A DNA stretch of 64,000 nucleotides from Polytrichum commune (lineage: Eukaryota; Streptophyta; Polytrichopsida; Polytrichales; Polytrichaceae), in contig OX485807.1 in the NCBI GenBank assembly GCA_950295325.1, positions 29,545,666 through 29,609,665 of the forward strand. Reading direction: 5' to 3'. Under the pieces are notes generated by a model that was given only the letters and a program-made list of their open reading frames with translations, was not told where the DNA came from and did not search any database. Of this stretch, positions 13,302 through 28,550 are shown in pieces. Every line of letters starts with the position of its first letter. Position 1 is the stretch's first letter. The position numbers and the translations under genes were made by a program.

Positions 13302-13316
13302 GAGATCTCATGCAGC
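12651..13316. repeat. 327-bp tandem duplication upstream of the ADH gene
   Basis: Unit 1 is 12651-12977 and unit 2 is 12978-13316; they are about 92% identical by eye. Each unit contains a stem-loop with the perfect arms GTTGAGAGTTGGG and CCCAACTCTCAAC (unit 1 arms 12669-12681 and 12699-12711). Each unit ends in a CT-rich microsatellite followed by AGAGATCTCATGCAGC. The second unit stops about 360 bp before the ADH start codon, so the duplication lies in the likely promoter-proximal region. Confidence 0.9.
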
Positions 13317-13676
13317 CTAGTAGCCAGATATCTAAGCTATGTGCTCTCCACAATCTTTGCTGAGTCGGCGATGTAGTATGTTTACCGTCTCCCACAAATC
13401 TACTCGCCCGGGGCGGCACTGATGCGATTGTATATTATTATGCAGCAATCTGTGTGAGTCGGAGGGGTGCTTTATAAGCCCGTCATCGACTACATCGCTT
13501 CCAGGATCCATCATCCGGTGTGCAGAGTGAAGCACCAGTTTAACACCGTGATCAGTGCAGAGCGAAGCAAAATAGTGTGTAGTGGGTAGTCCATCCATTC
13601 TACAGGAGAGAGATCATCAGCAGCTTCATCAAGTTGCCATTTCTGTTACAGTATTCTTGGCAGTGCTGCCATAGCC

Positions 13677-18577
<4,901 letters not shown>

Positions 18578-19271
18578 GTTGGACTTCGAACCTCCCCTCG
18601 AACCACAAATAGTTGGAGGCGTTTTTCCAGGATGCACAGACTCACCCTATAATTACTCGAGGAGGTTGGCATACACATGAATTTGAGAGCAGCCACACAA
18701 ATTTGCACAGTCGGAGGCAGGCCCAAGCCTGATCAACATGTGACAAAGAACAGATCAACATGGACAGATCTAGATAGCACCCGGTGTTTTGGAGTACAGT
18801 GGTTGTTGGTTGAAGTTTGGAACCAGTAGCAGGTACTGGCATCTTGTAAAATCTCATATTAACATCTGTACAGGGCATATAATTTTGCATGAGACCTGAA
18901 TACAGCCTTTCTTGACTCGACTGTCCCAAGACAACGGAGTTCTGAATATTCCTATATGAATTTGCTGTTGCCACTTTTACGGGTGTCATGCAATTTTAAA
19001 ATCATTTCCATGTAGACGCATGCGGGTCAGCCACACCCATTTTGCATGTGGTTGAATCCATGTGGTTGTACAGAGTGTGTTCGTGAACTTTCGTTGTGGT
19101 TTAAATGCATCAATTCAACAAAACCTGCATTAACATGACACGAACCCATGAAGCAACAGAATGACATTTCTTTCAAGCATGATTTTTCTGGGTGGGGTGC
19201 GACATTAAACCAGCACCCAGGCAGCAATCAGCAGCTTATCTGTGAAACTCTGAAGGCGAAGGTTCCATATG
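18578..19271. other. ADH 3' flank, no further gene
   Basis: This follows the ADH stop codon and presumably includes its 3' untranslated region. No second gene is recognisable; the frames at 18642-18989 and 19027-19227 on the other strand have no motif. Confidence 0.45.
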
Positions 19272-19608
19272 TGTCATGGCATTTAATGTCACTATGGCAA
19301 CTTTTCGGATGCCACTTCTTATGAACACTGTCATGGATGATGGACGAGTTCGTCCATTGGCCAAAACCCTACCTTCTATTGTCAGCAACTTGTGGTGAAA
19401 TATTTCAAATCATGGATGATTGAAATTTGGGTGTAAAATCACTTGGTAAGTGACAGTAATTGCAACACTGTAAACCTGCAATCCCTAAAAAACAAATTCA
19501 CAAGGAATGACAAATAATTTGGGTGTTGGTGACACTATGCCGCGGTTTACAATTAGTATTGAGCAAGACAACTAGAATTGGAGACACTAAACATCATATT
19601 TAGTGTAG
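19272..19608. mobile_element. MITE, family K copy 2 (inverted relative to copy 1)
   Basis: It aligns with the reverse complement of 3979-4348 through most of its length. The right end is CATATTTAGTGTAG|TA; the outermost bases of the other end are lost. Non-coding. Confidence 0.6.
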
Positions 19609-19876
19609 TAAGTTACACAGGTTTAAAAGCTGCTCTGTGATTGAATCCCTTGCTGCAATATGATAGCCTGTAGGCTCACGAAACTGTCGCACTAGGCTTT
19701 AGTAGCCACCTCAGCTTTGAAAATTGTGAGTCAGAGCTTACCCAACAGCGTCTCGGATTTAAAGCTTTAGAAAGAAGAAAATGCTTTGAAAATGCAATGA
19801 TTGAGTATATAAAAATTAGTATTGAGCAAGAGAATTAAAATTGTTGATTTAATATAGTGTTGTCTGATATCGTCTT

Positions 19877-19902
19877 ATATATATATATATATATATATTG
19901 GG
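19877..19902. repeat. (TA)n microsatellite
   Basis: An uninterrupted alternation of T and A of about 24 bp. Confidence 0.9.
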
Positions 19903-20605
19903 GAATTTACAATGAGGATTACATATTTCTTGAAACCAGTAGGGAATGGGAATTGACGGTGTTTTTGTCTTCAATATCATTTGGGTTTATATACCATGGA
20001 AGAACTTTCAGAGCTAGGGAAAATTTGCCATAGTATCAATACGATTTAGAACGGTACTGAACCCACTATACAAAGATTTTCTTATCTTGACATACCCACC
20101 AAATATCAATATTCGACTGGAACTACAATATTTATACTCATGGGTAGGTTCTTTGATACCATTATTGATGTTGATTATTGATACCATGCATTCACTTATG
20201 TATGAAAGCAGCACCAATTTTCAACATAGTCAATATAATTCATTTATCACATGATGTTCTTGAGGTCTTGAACAATTTTGAAATGCTAAACCCCCCAACC
20301 ACAAGTGAAGAGTTGCATAGCAGTACATATGAACCACCACGGTCCAACATGAATTAGCCTAGTAAGCATTGAGGTTGATGAAACACTTTCAAATGAAGAT
20401 AACAAGTGATATAAACAAGTGATATAAAGTATCGGGAGAGATTAACCCCTCAAGGTTTTGTATCATCTGGGTTGTATTTGTGTACACATAGTGTTTGACA
20501 AATCTGCATGAGATTGTCTTGCTCTATTTGTTTCAAATGTGACTTCATTAAACGATTAACCATGTGCACACTATGTACCACAAACATAAGAATTTTGTCG
20601 ATCCC

Positions 20606-20763
20606 AATTTATAAGCAAATCGTTATATGATTTCCTACTTGTCACCATTGTTATCTCCTGCGAGGCATGTATTCAAAGGATTCTAATTTATAAGCAAATC
20701 GTTATATGATTTCCTACTTGTCACCATTGTTATCTCCTGCGAGGCATGTATGCAAAGAATTCT
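20606..20763. repeat. 79-bp tandem duplication
   Basis: 20606-20684 is repeated at 20685-20763 with only about two mismatches, so the duplication is recent compared with the other repeats here. It is non-coding and lies between the two genes. Confidence 0.92.
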
Positions 20764-22279
20764 AAGGACGTTGTACAATACTGACATTACCAATTAAATT
20801 GACGTACACAGAGTATGCACTCCAAGTGTCTAAGTTGCAATTCACATGCTAGTGACAGAAGCAAGGGAAGACATTTTCACCTAAAAGTATGGTTATCAAC
20901 TAGGTCAATTGTTGTGCATGTGTCTATACACTAGAAGAGTGCATGACCCATGCTACATAACAATACCACTTTCCAAAGGCCTGCGGATTTGGCAAGATAG
21001 AATTATTTTTCATAAAAAATTTGGGATGGCACGTACCATTTATGCTAAGATATTACTAGAAAGGAGATATTCCAAATACAATTCCCATCGGCCACTACAA
21101 TACATGGATTCAAGGTGTCTACATAAATTCATCCATTGCAAAGGTGAAAACTCAGTGAATTATATTATAACCTTTTAATGACTATCTTTGAATTAGTTGA
21201 CTCCTGAAAAGTGACTCCGGAATAGAGTCAGAGACCCCACATCAGTCTACTAGTGTCAAATTGAAATGAATTGGCCCTCGATCTTGTACAAAACATTTTT
21301 TAACTAGAGCCCCTTCATTAATGATGGATGAGCTTACGCAGACGCCACAAATCCCAAGCCCAGTAGCAATCCCAATGTACGGAAAGTTCTGGACCCTAGC
21401 ATCCGTTAGAAGTTAATCCAAAAAGTACTTCTGTAACACCTATGAATTAGATTAAGGCATATTCAAGAAGGTGCGCTCATCTCATCAAAAATATCAAGCT
21501 CCAATTGAGAGATATCAAAGATCTAAGTTAAGAGAGCTGCAATTTTTAAGTCCAATTCAATCCACACAAACTATTGGGATAAATCCTTTGTGCCAGAGAA
21601 CTATCATCTCACATTTGGTGTAACATGAAATCTGGGAAGTTGCAGACTTTGAAAATAAATAAGTCATCATTTTATTATTAATGTATAGTTCTCTAACTAG
21701 CACTGTCCAGATGCTAACTGTCATTTGCATTTTGAAGATAATCTAATCCGTAAGAGATAAGAGTAATTTGCCAAGAAAACTACACAATTCGCTCCCACCA
21801 AAAACAACATCAACCCAAGCAAAAACTATCAAACAGAGCCTTACATCGACAACCATCCATCAAGGTCTAGAATATACAAAACGCAAGTTTCAATCAATCA
21901 GACCACAAGTGACTTGTCAATGAGAGCTGCAAGTCCCACCTTACTTTACTTGAGTGGACTGTACAGCAGCACAGGCTGTGGTGGTAAGGAGTTCATTCTG
22001 CAGCATATAATACAAGACACCCATTTCAATATCACAGGACTAGCCAGAGTGTAGAGGCTAGCCTCGTAGGTACCAGGAGTTACCAAAAAGCATTTGAGAG
22101 AAGGTTGGTCTTCCCATACTTGACTGCAGTTAAAGCCGTTATGATGGGAACTCTCGAGATCGCAGTTTGTCAAATACATGTGACAAGTTCCAACTCCTCA
22201 AATTGTTGGCTTGTACAATTCCTCCTCCGATAGTCCTCAAAGTCCACTCTAGGAGATACCCATAAGAATGGGAGCAATC
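20764..22279. other. Intergenic tract and probable GRAS 3' flank
   Basis: 21200-21430 belongs to a dispersed repeat found inverted at 31260-31440 and in part near 35850 ('gatgagcttacgcagac' / 'gatgagtttacatagac'). 21900-22279 is directly downstream of the GRAS stop codon and probably contains its 3' untranslated region on the - strand. No other gene is recognised. Confidence 0.45.
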
Positions 22280-25200
22280 CTAGGGGCTGACAGAAGCTGG
22301 TTCCCATGCAGTCATGGCATGAGTAATGCGCTCCTTCCATCCAAGCAGGAACCAGTTTCCATCCTCCCCGATGCCATATTTTGGGTTGAATTGGGTCATC
22401 AACTTCTTAACTATGTCTTGGAACTCTGCCGAAATCGGCATTTGCTGAAACCCTGCTCGCGTGGTTCGTGATTGCCATTGCCTGTAAGGCTCTGGACGTT
22501 CCACTCTTTCCAGTCCCTCACATGCTACAACATTTAATATGTCACGCCCAACAACTTCTTGATCTATTAATATCCTCAGGGGATTGTCACTAGGCATTGA
22601 CTCATCCATGTATTCAAATAATGTTGAAAAGGCTGCCAGTGCCTCCCGGAAACGAGACATGAAAAAGGGAGCATTGTACCCTGCATTTATCACTCCTTGT
22701 ACAAATACCTTCACAAAACAGAGGCAAAACAACCTATATCAGAAGTGCATCCCCACCTTCACCCATCAAAGAAGCATGAGAGGAAGCGGGTGCAACCAAA
22801 TATAATAAACTCACTGCTACTTGTACCCTTTCAAGGAACAACAGTGCAAGTAACAAAACTAAACAATAGCAGAACTGTAAGCCTCTGGATGATTCTACAC
22901 CAGCTATACAGAAGCCAGGAGCATGTACCTTAGGATTAATGCTTCGTATCCTGTTTAACACCAATGTACGCGGGCTTGCTGCAGTAACTTGCTCATCCAG
23001 AAGATGATGAAGCCTGTACATGCAGTTCACCACAAGAACTTCATCTTCTTTCAACATGAGATGAGTGGGAGTAATAGCCTCCCATTTCTCAGCGATAGCA
23101 TGAAATTCAAAGGGGACTCCTTTTATTCTTGCTACCTCAGCCAACCGTTGCCCAGTTTCCTGTATCCTTCCAGAGGGCCTGAACCCAGGTTGTGGCAGAT
23201 CAATACCTGCACAAAGATAGCACGGGTGCAAAATTCTCAGAGCCTAAGAGAAACTTCAACCTCGCACAAAGCAATTTTCGGAACAGCAAATAATTCCATC
23301 AAGTATACAGAAAACACAGGCAACACAGAACCTTGAAACGTGCAGAAAGCACTTTAACATTCATATGGCAAGACAACTAGTGATATGTAGAGCATGGAAT
23401 AGAATTGGTAGCAGTAGATAACCTGTAATTCGAAGGTGGGGTGGCCCCCCTTTACGCTGTGAGAGCTGATGTATAAGGCACGGCCATTGTGTACCAATAA
23501 GGATGCCATAATCCACAATATGAACTCGTGGAGCATCCTTAAATGCATCCAAAATTATGTGATTAGCAAAATAATTTGATACTTGAATGAAAGGGCAGTA
23601 GCGACAGGAGAGTTCGAATGCTTCCAGCATTTTCTTTGCCGAAGGCCGGCTGTTAGACAGAGCTGTATAAAGCTGTCCACCAGTTCCAGACATTCTAGCC
23701 ACCTGCAAATACCATGACAATTTCCCATGCAAACAGATGAGCGAGATTTCCAGCCCCTACAATGATAACACTCAGAAATATGTATGTAATATCTACATAG
23801 AACCCCACACTGAACAGAACTCAGAATTACCTACTCGATCCATAAGAGAGGCGAAAGGTGTTGGGATCTATCCTGAAGGTAAAGGTATGCCTTATGTATC
23901 ACATACACTCACAAAGCTGCAATACAGGATGAGAGGGTAGTATGTGGTGTCAAGATGGATGACATTTTATTCTATTTTATTTAATGTTAAATTCAAAAAA
24001 AATGAAGTACACAAAATCAATAGAAAAATCTGACCCAGGACACCTCAGTTGACAAATCAACTCTTACAAGCAGATTATCACATATCCACAAAACATTTGC
24101 CATTTATGGATGGTGACAATATTGCCGGCCTCAAAGATCCCCATCATAGCCTCTGTCAAAAAGTCAACCTCTTCTGTCATTTCAAGCTGATAACTTCTTA
24201 CAATTACGTCACCATCAGTTACTGGAAATGTAAAATATGGCTTGCAGAAACTAACCAGAGCCTCTGTGAAATAATGAGCCATACGCTGCTGTGCATTCCC
24301 ATAAGCTGATGAATGCTGACGCAGCTCACCAATCAGCTCATTAGCATGCAGGTAATCAGATTGCTCCACTGCTTGCGCACAACTGACAAGAGATTGCAAA
24401 TTTGCGACAGATGAGTTTTAATTTTTGCACAACTCATTAAGGTCTACAACAAGCATCAAATATAGCCTCAACAATTGAAGTACAAATATATACCATTGCC
24501 CCACTAAATTGGATCCAATCACACTTCGCAACATTCACAACAGCCTGACAAGTTACAAACATAGCAAGACTCCTAACTTAGCTCCAGATTGAAGTAAATT
24601 TTCTTATTAATGATCCATAAACAAGTTACATCTTTTTTTGGGTTCGTGGGAGTCCAAAAGGTACTATCTAAGCAGTCGAACCTGATCAGCAGATTGGTCA
24701 GATCCACTGAGGAGACATGGACTCCATTGGCAATCGCTGGTACAATAGATTTAAGGACAGCATTGTTGGCATAACCTTTCTCATTGCTGCGAACATCCAG
24801 AGCATTTTCGGACGGCCCTGAAGGAGAAGTCTCCTCTACCCATTGGCGACCCTCTGCGCCCTCAGAGTCTGCATCTCTTCCATCCTCCCATGCAGTGCTG
24901 CTACAAAAATCGGAATCTGTTTGAGGAGAAAGCTCACCATAATCATTCCCATTTTTGTCTGCAAACCCATTCCCATTCCCAGAATAATGACCATCTCTTA
25001 GTTCTGCAGGAGGGGGGCCATTGAGAATCTCGTTGATCCAATTGTCCACAAACCCAGCATCATCGCCATCCTGAAACTCTGGAAAACTGTCCTGAATGAC
25101 AGAAGGACATGGAGGTGAATCATCCCCAATGAGATCTCCAAGCTCCTTCGCCATAGCCTGGTAAGCGCTCATCTCCACAAACATACACTTCCTATCCTCC

Positions 25201-25889
25201 ACATTTTCATCCATCAGCATGTCTGATAGATACGAAAAGAGGGGCCGCGTCTCCCCTTCAACCTTAGCTGCAGATTCTGGGTCAAGTTCCTGAAACTCCT
25301 TTGGAGCATCACAAGTATCTTGGGAACCATTTCTTGTTGGGTAAAATGAATCCTCGGAAGGTGTATGAGACTCAGCTCGTTGGGTGGAGCCCGAGAAGCT
25401 GTGGGATGAAGAGAGATGCCCAGAATCGGAAAAATCAAGTGACCCAGATGAGCGCTGGACATGGCTTGCAGAAATGGATCTTTTCGTCTGGGGACCTTTA
25501 TGTTTGGCCTCCTTTTCTAGCATTGAATAATCATCAAACAAGATTCCCAGACAATCTTTCTTTCTGATCTGCAGTTCAGCGGGTAGAGGACCCGGATCCT
25601 CGCCATCTTTGAAGACGGAGGATATCATCGGCTTCTTCTCCTCTGGGATATTTGCGAGCTCTGGGAAGATAGAAGAAAGGGATTTGAGTGCAGACTGCTC
25701 TGCGATGGGACCGGAGGAAGGCGACAGCCGTGATGGTTGCCTTGGCGCACTTGAACCAGACACAAAAGTCCGCTTCTGAAGTTTTGGCATCTGTGTTTGA
25801 AGCCATGCCTGCTGGAGCTGTGCAGTAAGAGGAGACACTTCCCCTGTTCCTTCAGATCCTCCCGACCTCTCGTGCTTGCTTCCCGCCAT
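22280..25889 (-). CDS. GRAS-family transcription factor, LISCL (SCL9/14/33-like) type, five exons
   Basis: Nuclear transcriptional regulator of the SCARECROW-like LISCL subfamily. Exons (- strand): 25889-24682, 24382-24256, 23702-23423, 23206-22929, 22708-22280. All introns are GT-AG and the phases join to 773 codons, typical for the subfamily. The N-terminal half is Ser/Pro/acidic and probably disordered, but residues 217-263 hold the LISCL signature (LFSYLSDMLMDENVEDR, then CMF and a PP-C-P end). The GRAS domain spans about 394-770: leucine repeat I (LTNLLISCAQAV) across intron 1, VHIVD at 505-509, LRITG at the exon 3/4 join, RVERPEPYRQWQ, and a C-terminal SAW motif (GWKERI, then AW). The start is the only in-frame ATG after a stop just upstream of 25970. 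Introns within the GRAS domain are unusual for this subfamily as known in flowering plants, where it is mostly intronless in the coding region. Confidence 0.93.
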
Positions 25890-26335
25890 CTCTAACAAAT
25901 TTCCTTTGCAGCTATCAATGCGGTCATCAATGTTCCTTAAGCCTCCAATACAAACGGCCTCTTGCACCAATTTACACTACCCTGTTTCTTTTCCCTGCTT
26001 CAAAATCTCCCTGGTTCATTCTCAAGCTTTCACCACCCTACTAATCTCCTTTTCACACCCTTTACTCTTCCTTCAGGTTCCCTTTATCCTCAAACCTATT
26101 ATGAAGGAGTCTTGACTTCCAATTAAGCTCATCGGACCTTTCTTTTTCAGTCTTCACGACATAGAAATGAACAAACTTCCGGCTCAAAATATCCACATCA
26201 CTCGTCAGTTCCTGAGGAATTTAGTTTCGCAAATTCAACGACCACTTCCAAACGATAATTTCCTGCAGATACCAACAATCAGTCAACAAACGTACTGCAA
26301 TCTCACAACAGCACGGGTGACTCCATGATTTCCAA
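25890..26335 (-). promoter_or_regulatory. 5' flank of the GRAS gene
   Basis: This is the presumed 5' untranslated region and proximal promoter on the - strand. It is pyrimidine-rich on the + strand. No TATA box can be fixed with confidence; the call rests only on position. Confidence 0.35.
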
Positions 26336-27560
26336 CCCTCAAAATCCACTGCTCAAAACTAAACGAAATCCGGCGCTCTAATTCGCCGCGCACGCCTTCG
26401 AGTGTACACAAATGTCCTCTATCCTTGAGACACGAGAACTAGCTCAACAATCCTCAGGCTTCTAGTAGATACCGAAAATCTCACACTCGCTCCACCGAGA
26501 CCAGCGTGAACGCCACGGAAAATGACGCTAACATAAAATAAAATAAAACAAAACAAAACAACATCTCAATGCCGTTGCTCAGAAACTAAGCGCGCTGAGT
26601 GCGGCCGAGACAGAACGCACTTCCATTCTCCATCTCGGTCCACCTTTACCGCCCGAAAGGAACGGCGACTAAAGAAACTCCGTCATCCACAAACTCTCAA
26701 AATCCACTGCTCAAGACTAACGAAATCAGGCGCTTTAATTCCCCGCGCACACCTTCGAGTGTACATAAATCCTTTGTACGCTTAAGCCCCTACAGGCACG
26801 GAAACTAGCTCACCGATCCTCAGGCTTCCGCTACATACCAAAAATCACACTCACTCAATCATGAGCTTTCGTGGACGGCACAAAATGCGCTCCGGGCAAG
26901 AAACGTACCGAAAACCTCACTGCTCAAAACTAACGCACACCGGCACTGTAATTCGCCGCGCACACCTTCGAGCGTACACAAATCACTTCACTTCTACGCT
27001 TAAGCCGCTTACAGAGACGAAAGCTGGCTCACCGATCCTCAAGATTCCATTGCATACCAAAAAATCACAACTCGCTCAATCATGAGCTTTCGTGCGTGGC
27101 ACAGTGGAACAAACCAAAAATCTCACTCAGAGTGGAGAAATGGCGCCCGAAGAGCTCCGTGAACGGCATAACGCCAAAAGACGCCCAAAAAAAACCGCAA
27201 AGAAACTCGGTGGTTCCACTAACTCTCAAAATCCACTGATCAGAAATAACGCAATCCGGCGCTCTCATTCGCCGCGCACACCTTCAAGTGCACACGAATC
27301 TCTTCTACGATTAAGCCACCGCAGACACGAAAGCCAGGTCACCGATCCTCGAGATTCCATTACATGCCGGAAATCGCACCCACTCAACCAAATGAGTTCG
27401 TGAACGTCACAGAATGTGCACCAAGCGAGAAACATACCGGAAAATTTCAATCTCAGTCCACCATGGCGTCCGAAGACCTTCGTGAACGGCACACCGCCAA
27501 AAGACACTCGAAACGAACGGCAAACCCGATGCCGTTGTGTCTAGTACATGAGCTTCATCC
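26335..27560. repeat. Imperfect tandem repeat array upstream of the GRAS gene
   Basis: About four units of 230-360 bp start near 26339, 26697, 26921 and 27226. Each has the ordered blocks 'tcaaaatccactg', 'cggcgct', 'attcgccgcgcacaccttcga', 'cttaagcc', 'ctcaccgatcctca', and then 'catgagctttcgtg' and 'gcacaaaatgcgctcc'-type text in most units. A partial fifth unit ends near 27555. The array is richer in CpG than the surroundings. The short frames within it follow the repeat and are not genes. Confidence 0.85.
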
Positions 27561-28028
27561 GGCGCTCTGGATCTAATCCATGGCAGCGCGCCGAGCGAGG
27601 ACGATAGCGCAATTGCGAGAGAAGAAACCCTTGGTCTCCAAGCAAGGCGAATTAGTTAAGCTGCGCGCGTCGTAAGTAGGTGTTCGCTTTGCAGGGCTCC
27701 GAGTCCTCCATCGTGTCATCCGTACAGCGCTTTAGTCCGCTGGATAATCGGGCTGGGACCGCTGGATTCTTCAGTCTTTCTAGTACTTTCCTTTCTCATC
27801 CTCCCCGAGTTCTCTTTTCCGCCAGTCTGTCGTTGGTTCGCCACCCAGGCCATCGTCATGTGCCACGGTCTGCACTTGCTTGTCCTATTACTATATCTTA
27901 GATAGTGGTGTGTGTGTGTTACATTAATAATAACCATCAAGAAAGGGAAGGTTGGTAAATGGAAGCAAGGTGTGCCTAATTCGGATGCTCTTCTCTCTCC
28001 GCTCACTACATTGAACATTGTGTCTTTA
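27561..28028. other. CpG-rich flank, no gene recognised
   Basis: The first 150 bp (around 'gcgcgccgagcgagg') are CpG-rich and may belong to a promoter or a decayed first exon. The frame at 27680-27901 has no recognisable product. Confidence 0.35.
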
Positions 28029-28550
28029 GGGCCGCTTTACACCTAGAGGCCGGCCCAATTCCCCTTGAGGCCGATTACATGAAATTTCAGCCCCTTTTGG
28101 GTTGGAGGTCGGCCTCAACTACACATTATATAAGATTATAATGGGGGTCAATTTTTTCATATGTAAAGGCCTTAGGGCCAAGAAGCTAGGCCGATTCTAC
28201 AAATCTAGTATAATCCAAGGGATCTAGCATAATCTAGCATAAAGCCGATCATATTTCCACATACTCCAATGGATATGGTTCGCTTAAAAAAAATATTCTA
28301 TTTCTTTATTGAAATTTGACATTGGCCCCGAGGCTAAGAATTGGCCGTCCATTTTGGGTGCGCCCAATTCAATGAGCTCGGGCCATGTCATACCATGCAT
28401 TTTTTTATTAAAAAAATCATACCACCAAATCGGCCCGGCCTCTAGGTGTAAAGGGTTTGGGGCCGATTTCAGCCTTTTGGCCAATCACAAGTGAGAATTT
28501 CAAGCCTCTTACACAACGAATTGGCCTGGCCTCTAGATGTAAAGCGGCCC
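28029..28550. mobile_element. PIF/Harbinger-like MITE, family J
   Basis: TTA lies on both sides. The left end GGGCCGCTTTACACCTAGAGG and the right inverted end GGGCCGCTTTACATCTAGAGG form a TIR of about 28 bp over a 522-bp element. A third, internal copy of the terminal sequence lies near 28430-28460 (GGCCTCTAGGTGTAAAGGG), so the element may contain a nested or truncated sibling. Non-coding. Confidence 0.85.

Noticed and set aside
12486-13316. A fourth large Harbinger-like element starting TTA|GGGCCAATTCACAC
   Set aside because: The left end fits, but I could not find a matching inverted right end with TTA, so only the tandem duplication is reported.
25889-25970. Longer GRAS N-terminus starting near 25970
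   Set aside because: No ATG lies there; the frame opens with TTG after a stop. The first in-frame ATG is at 25889.
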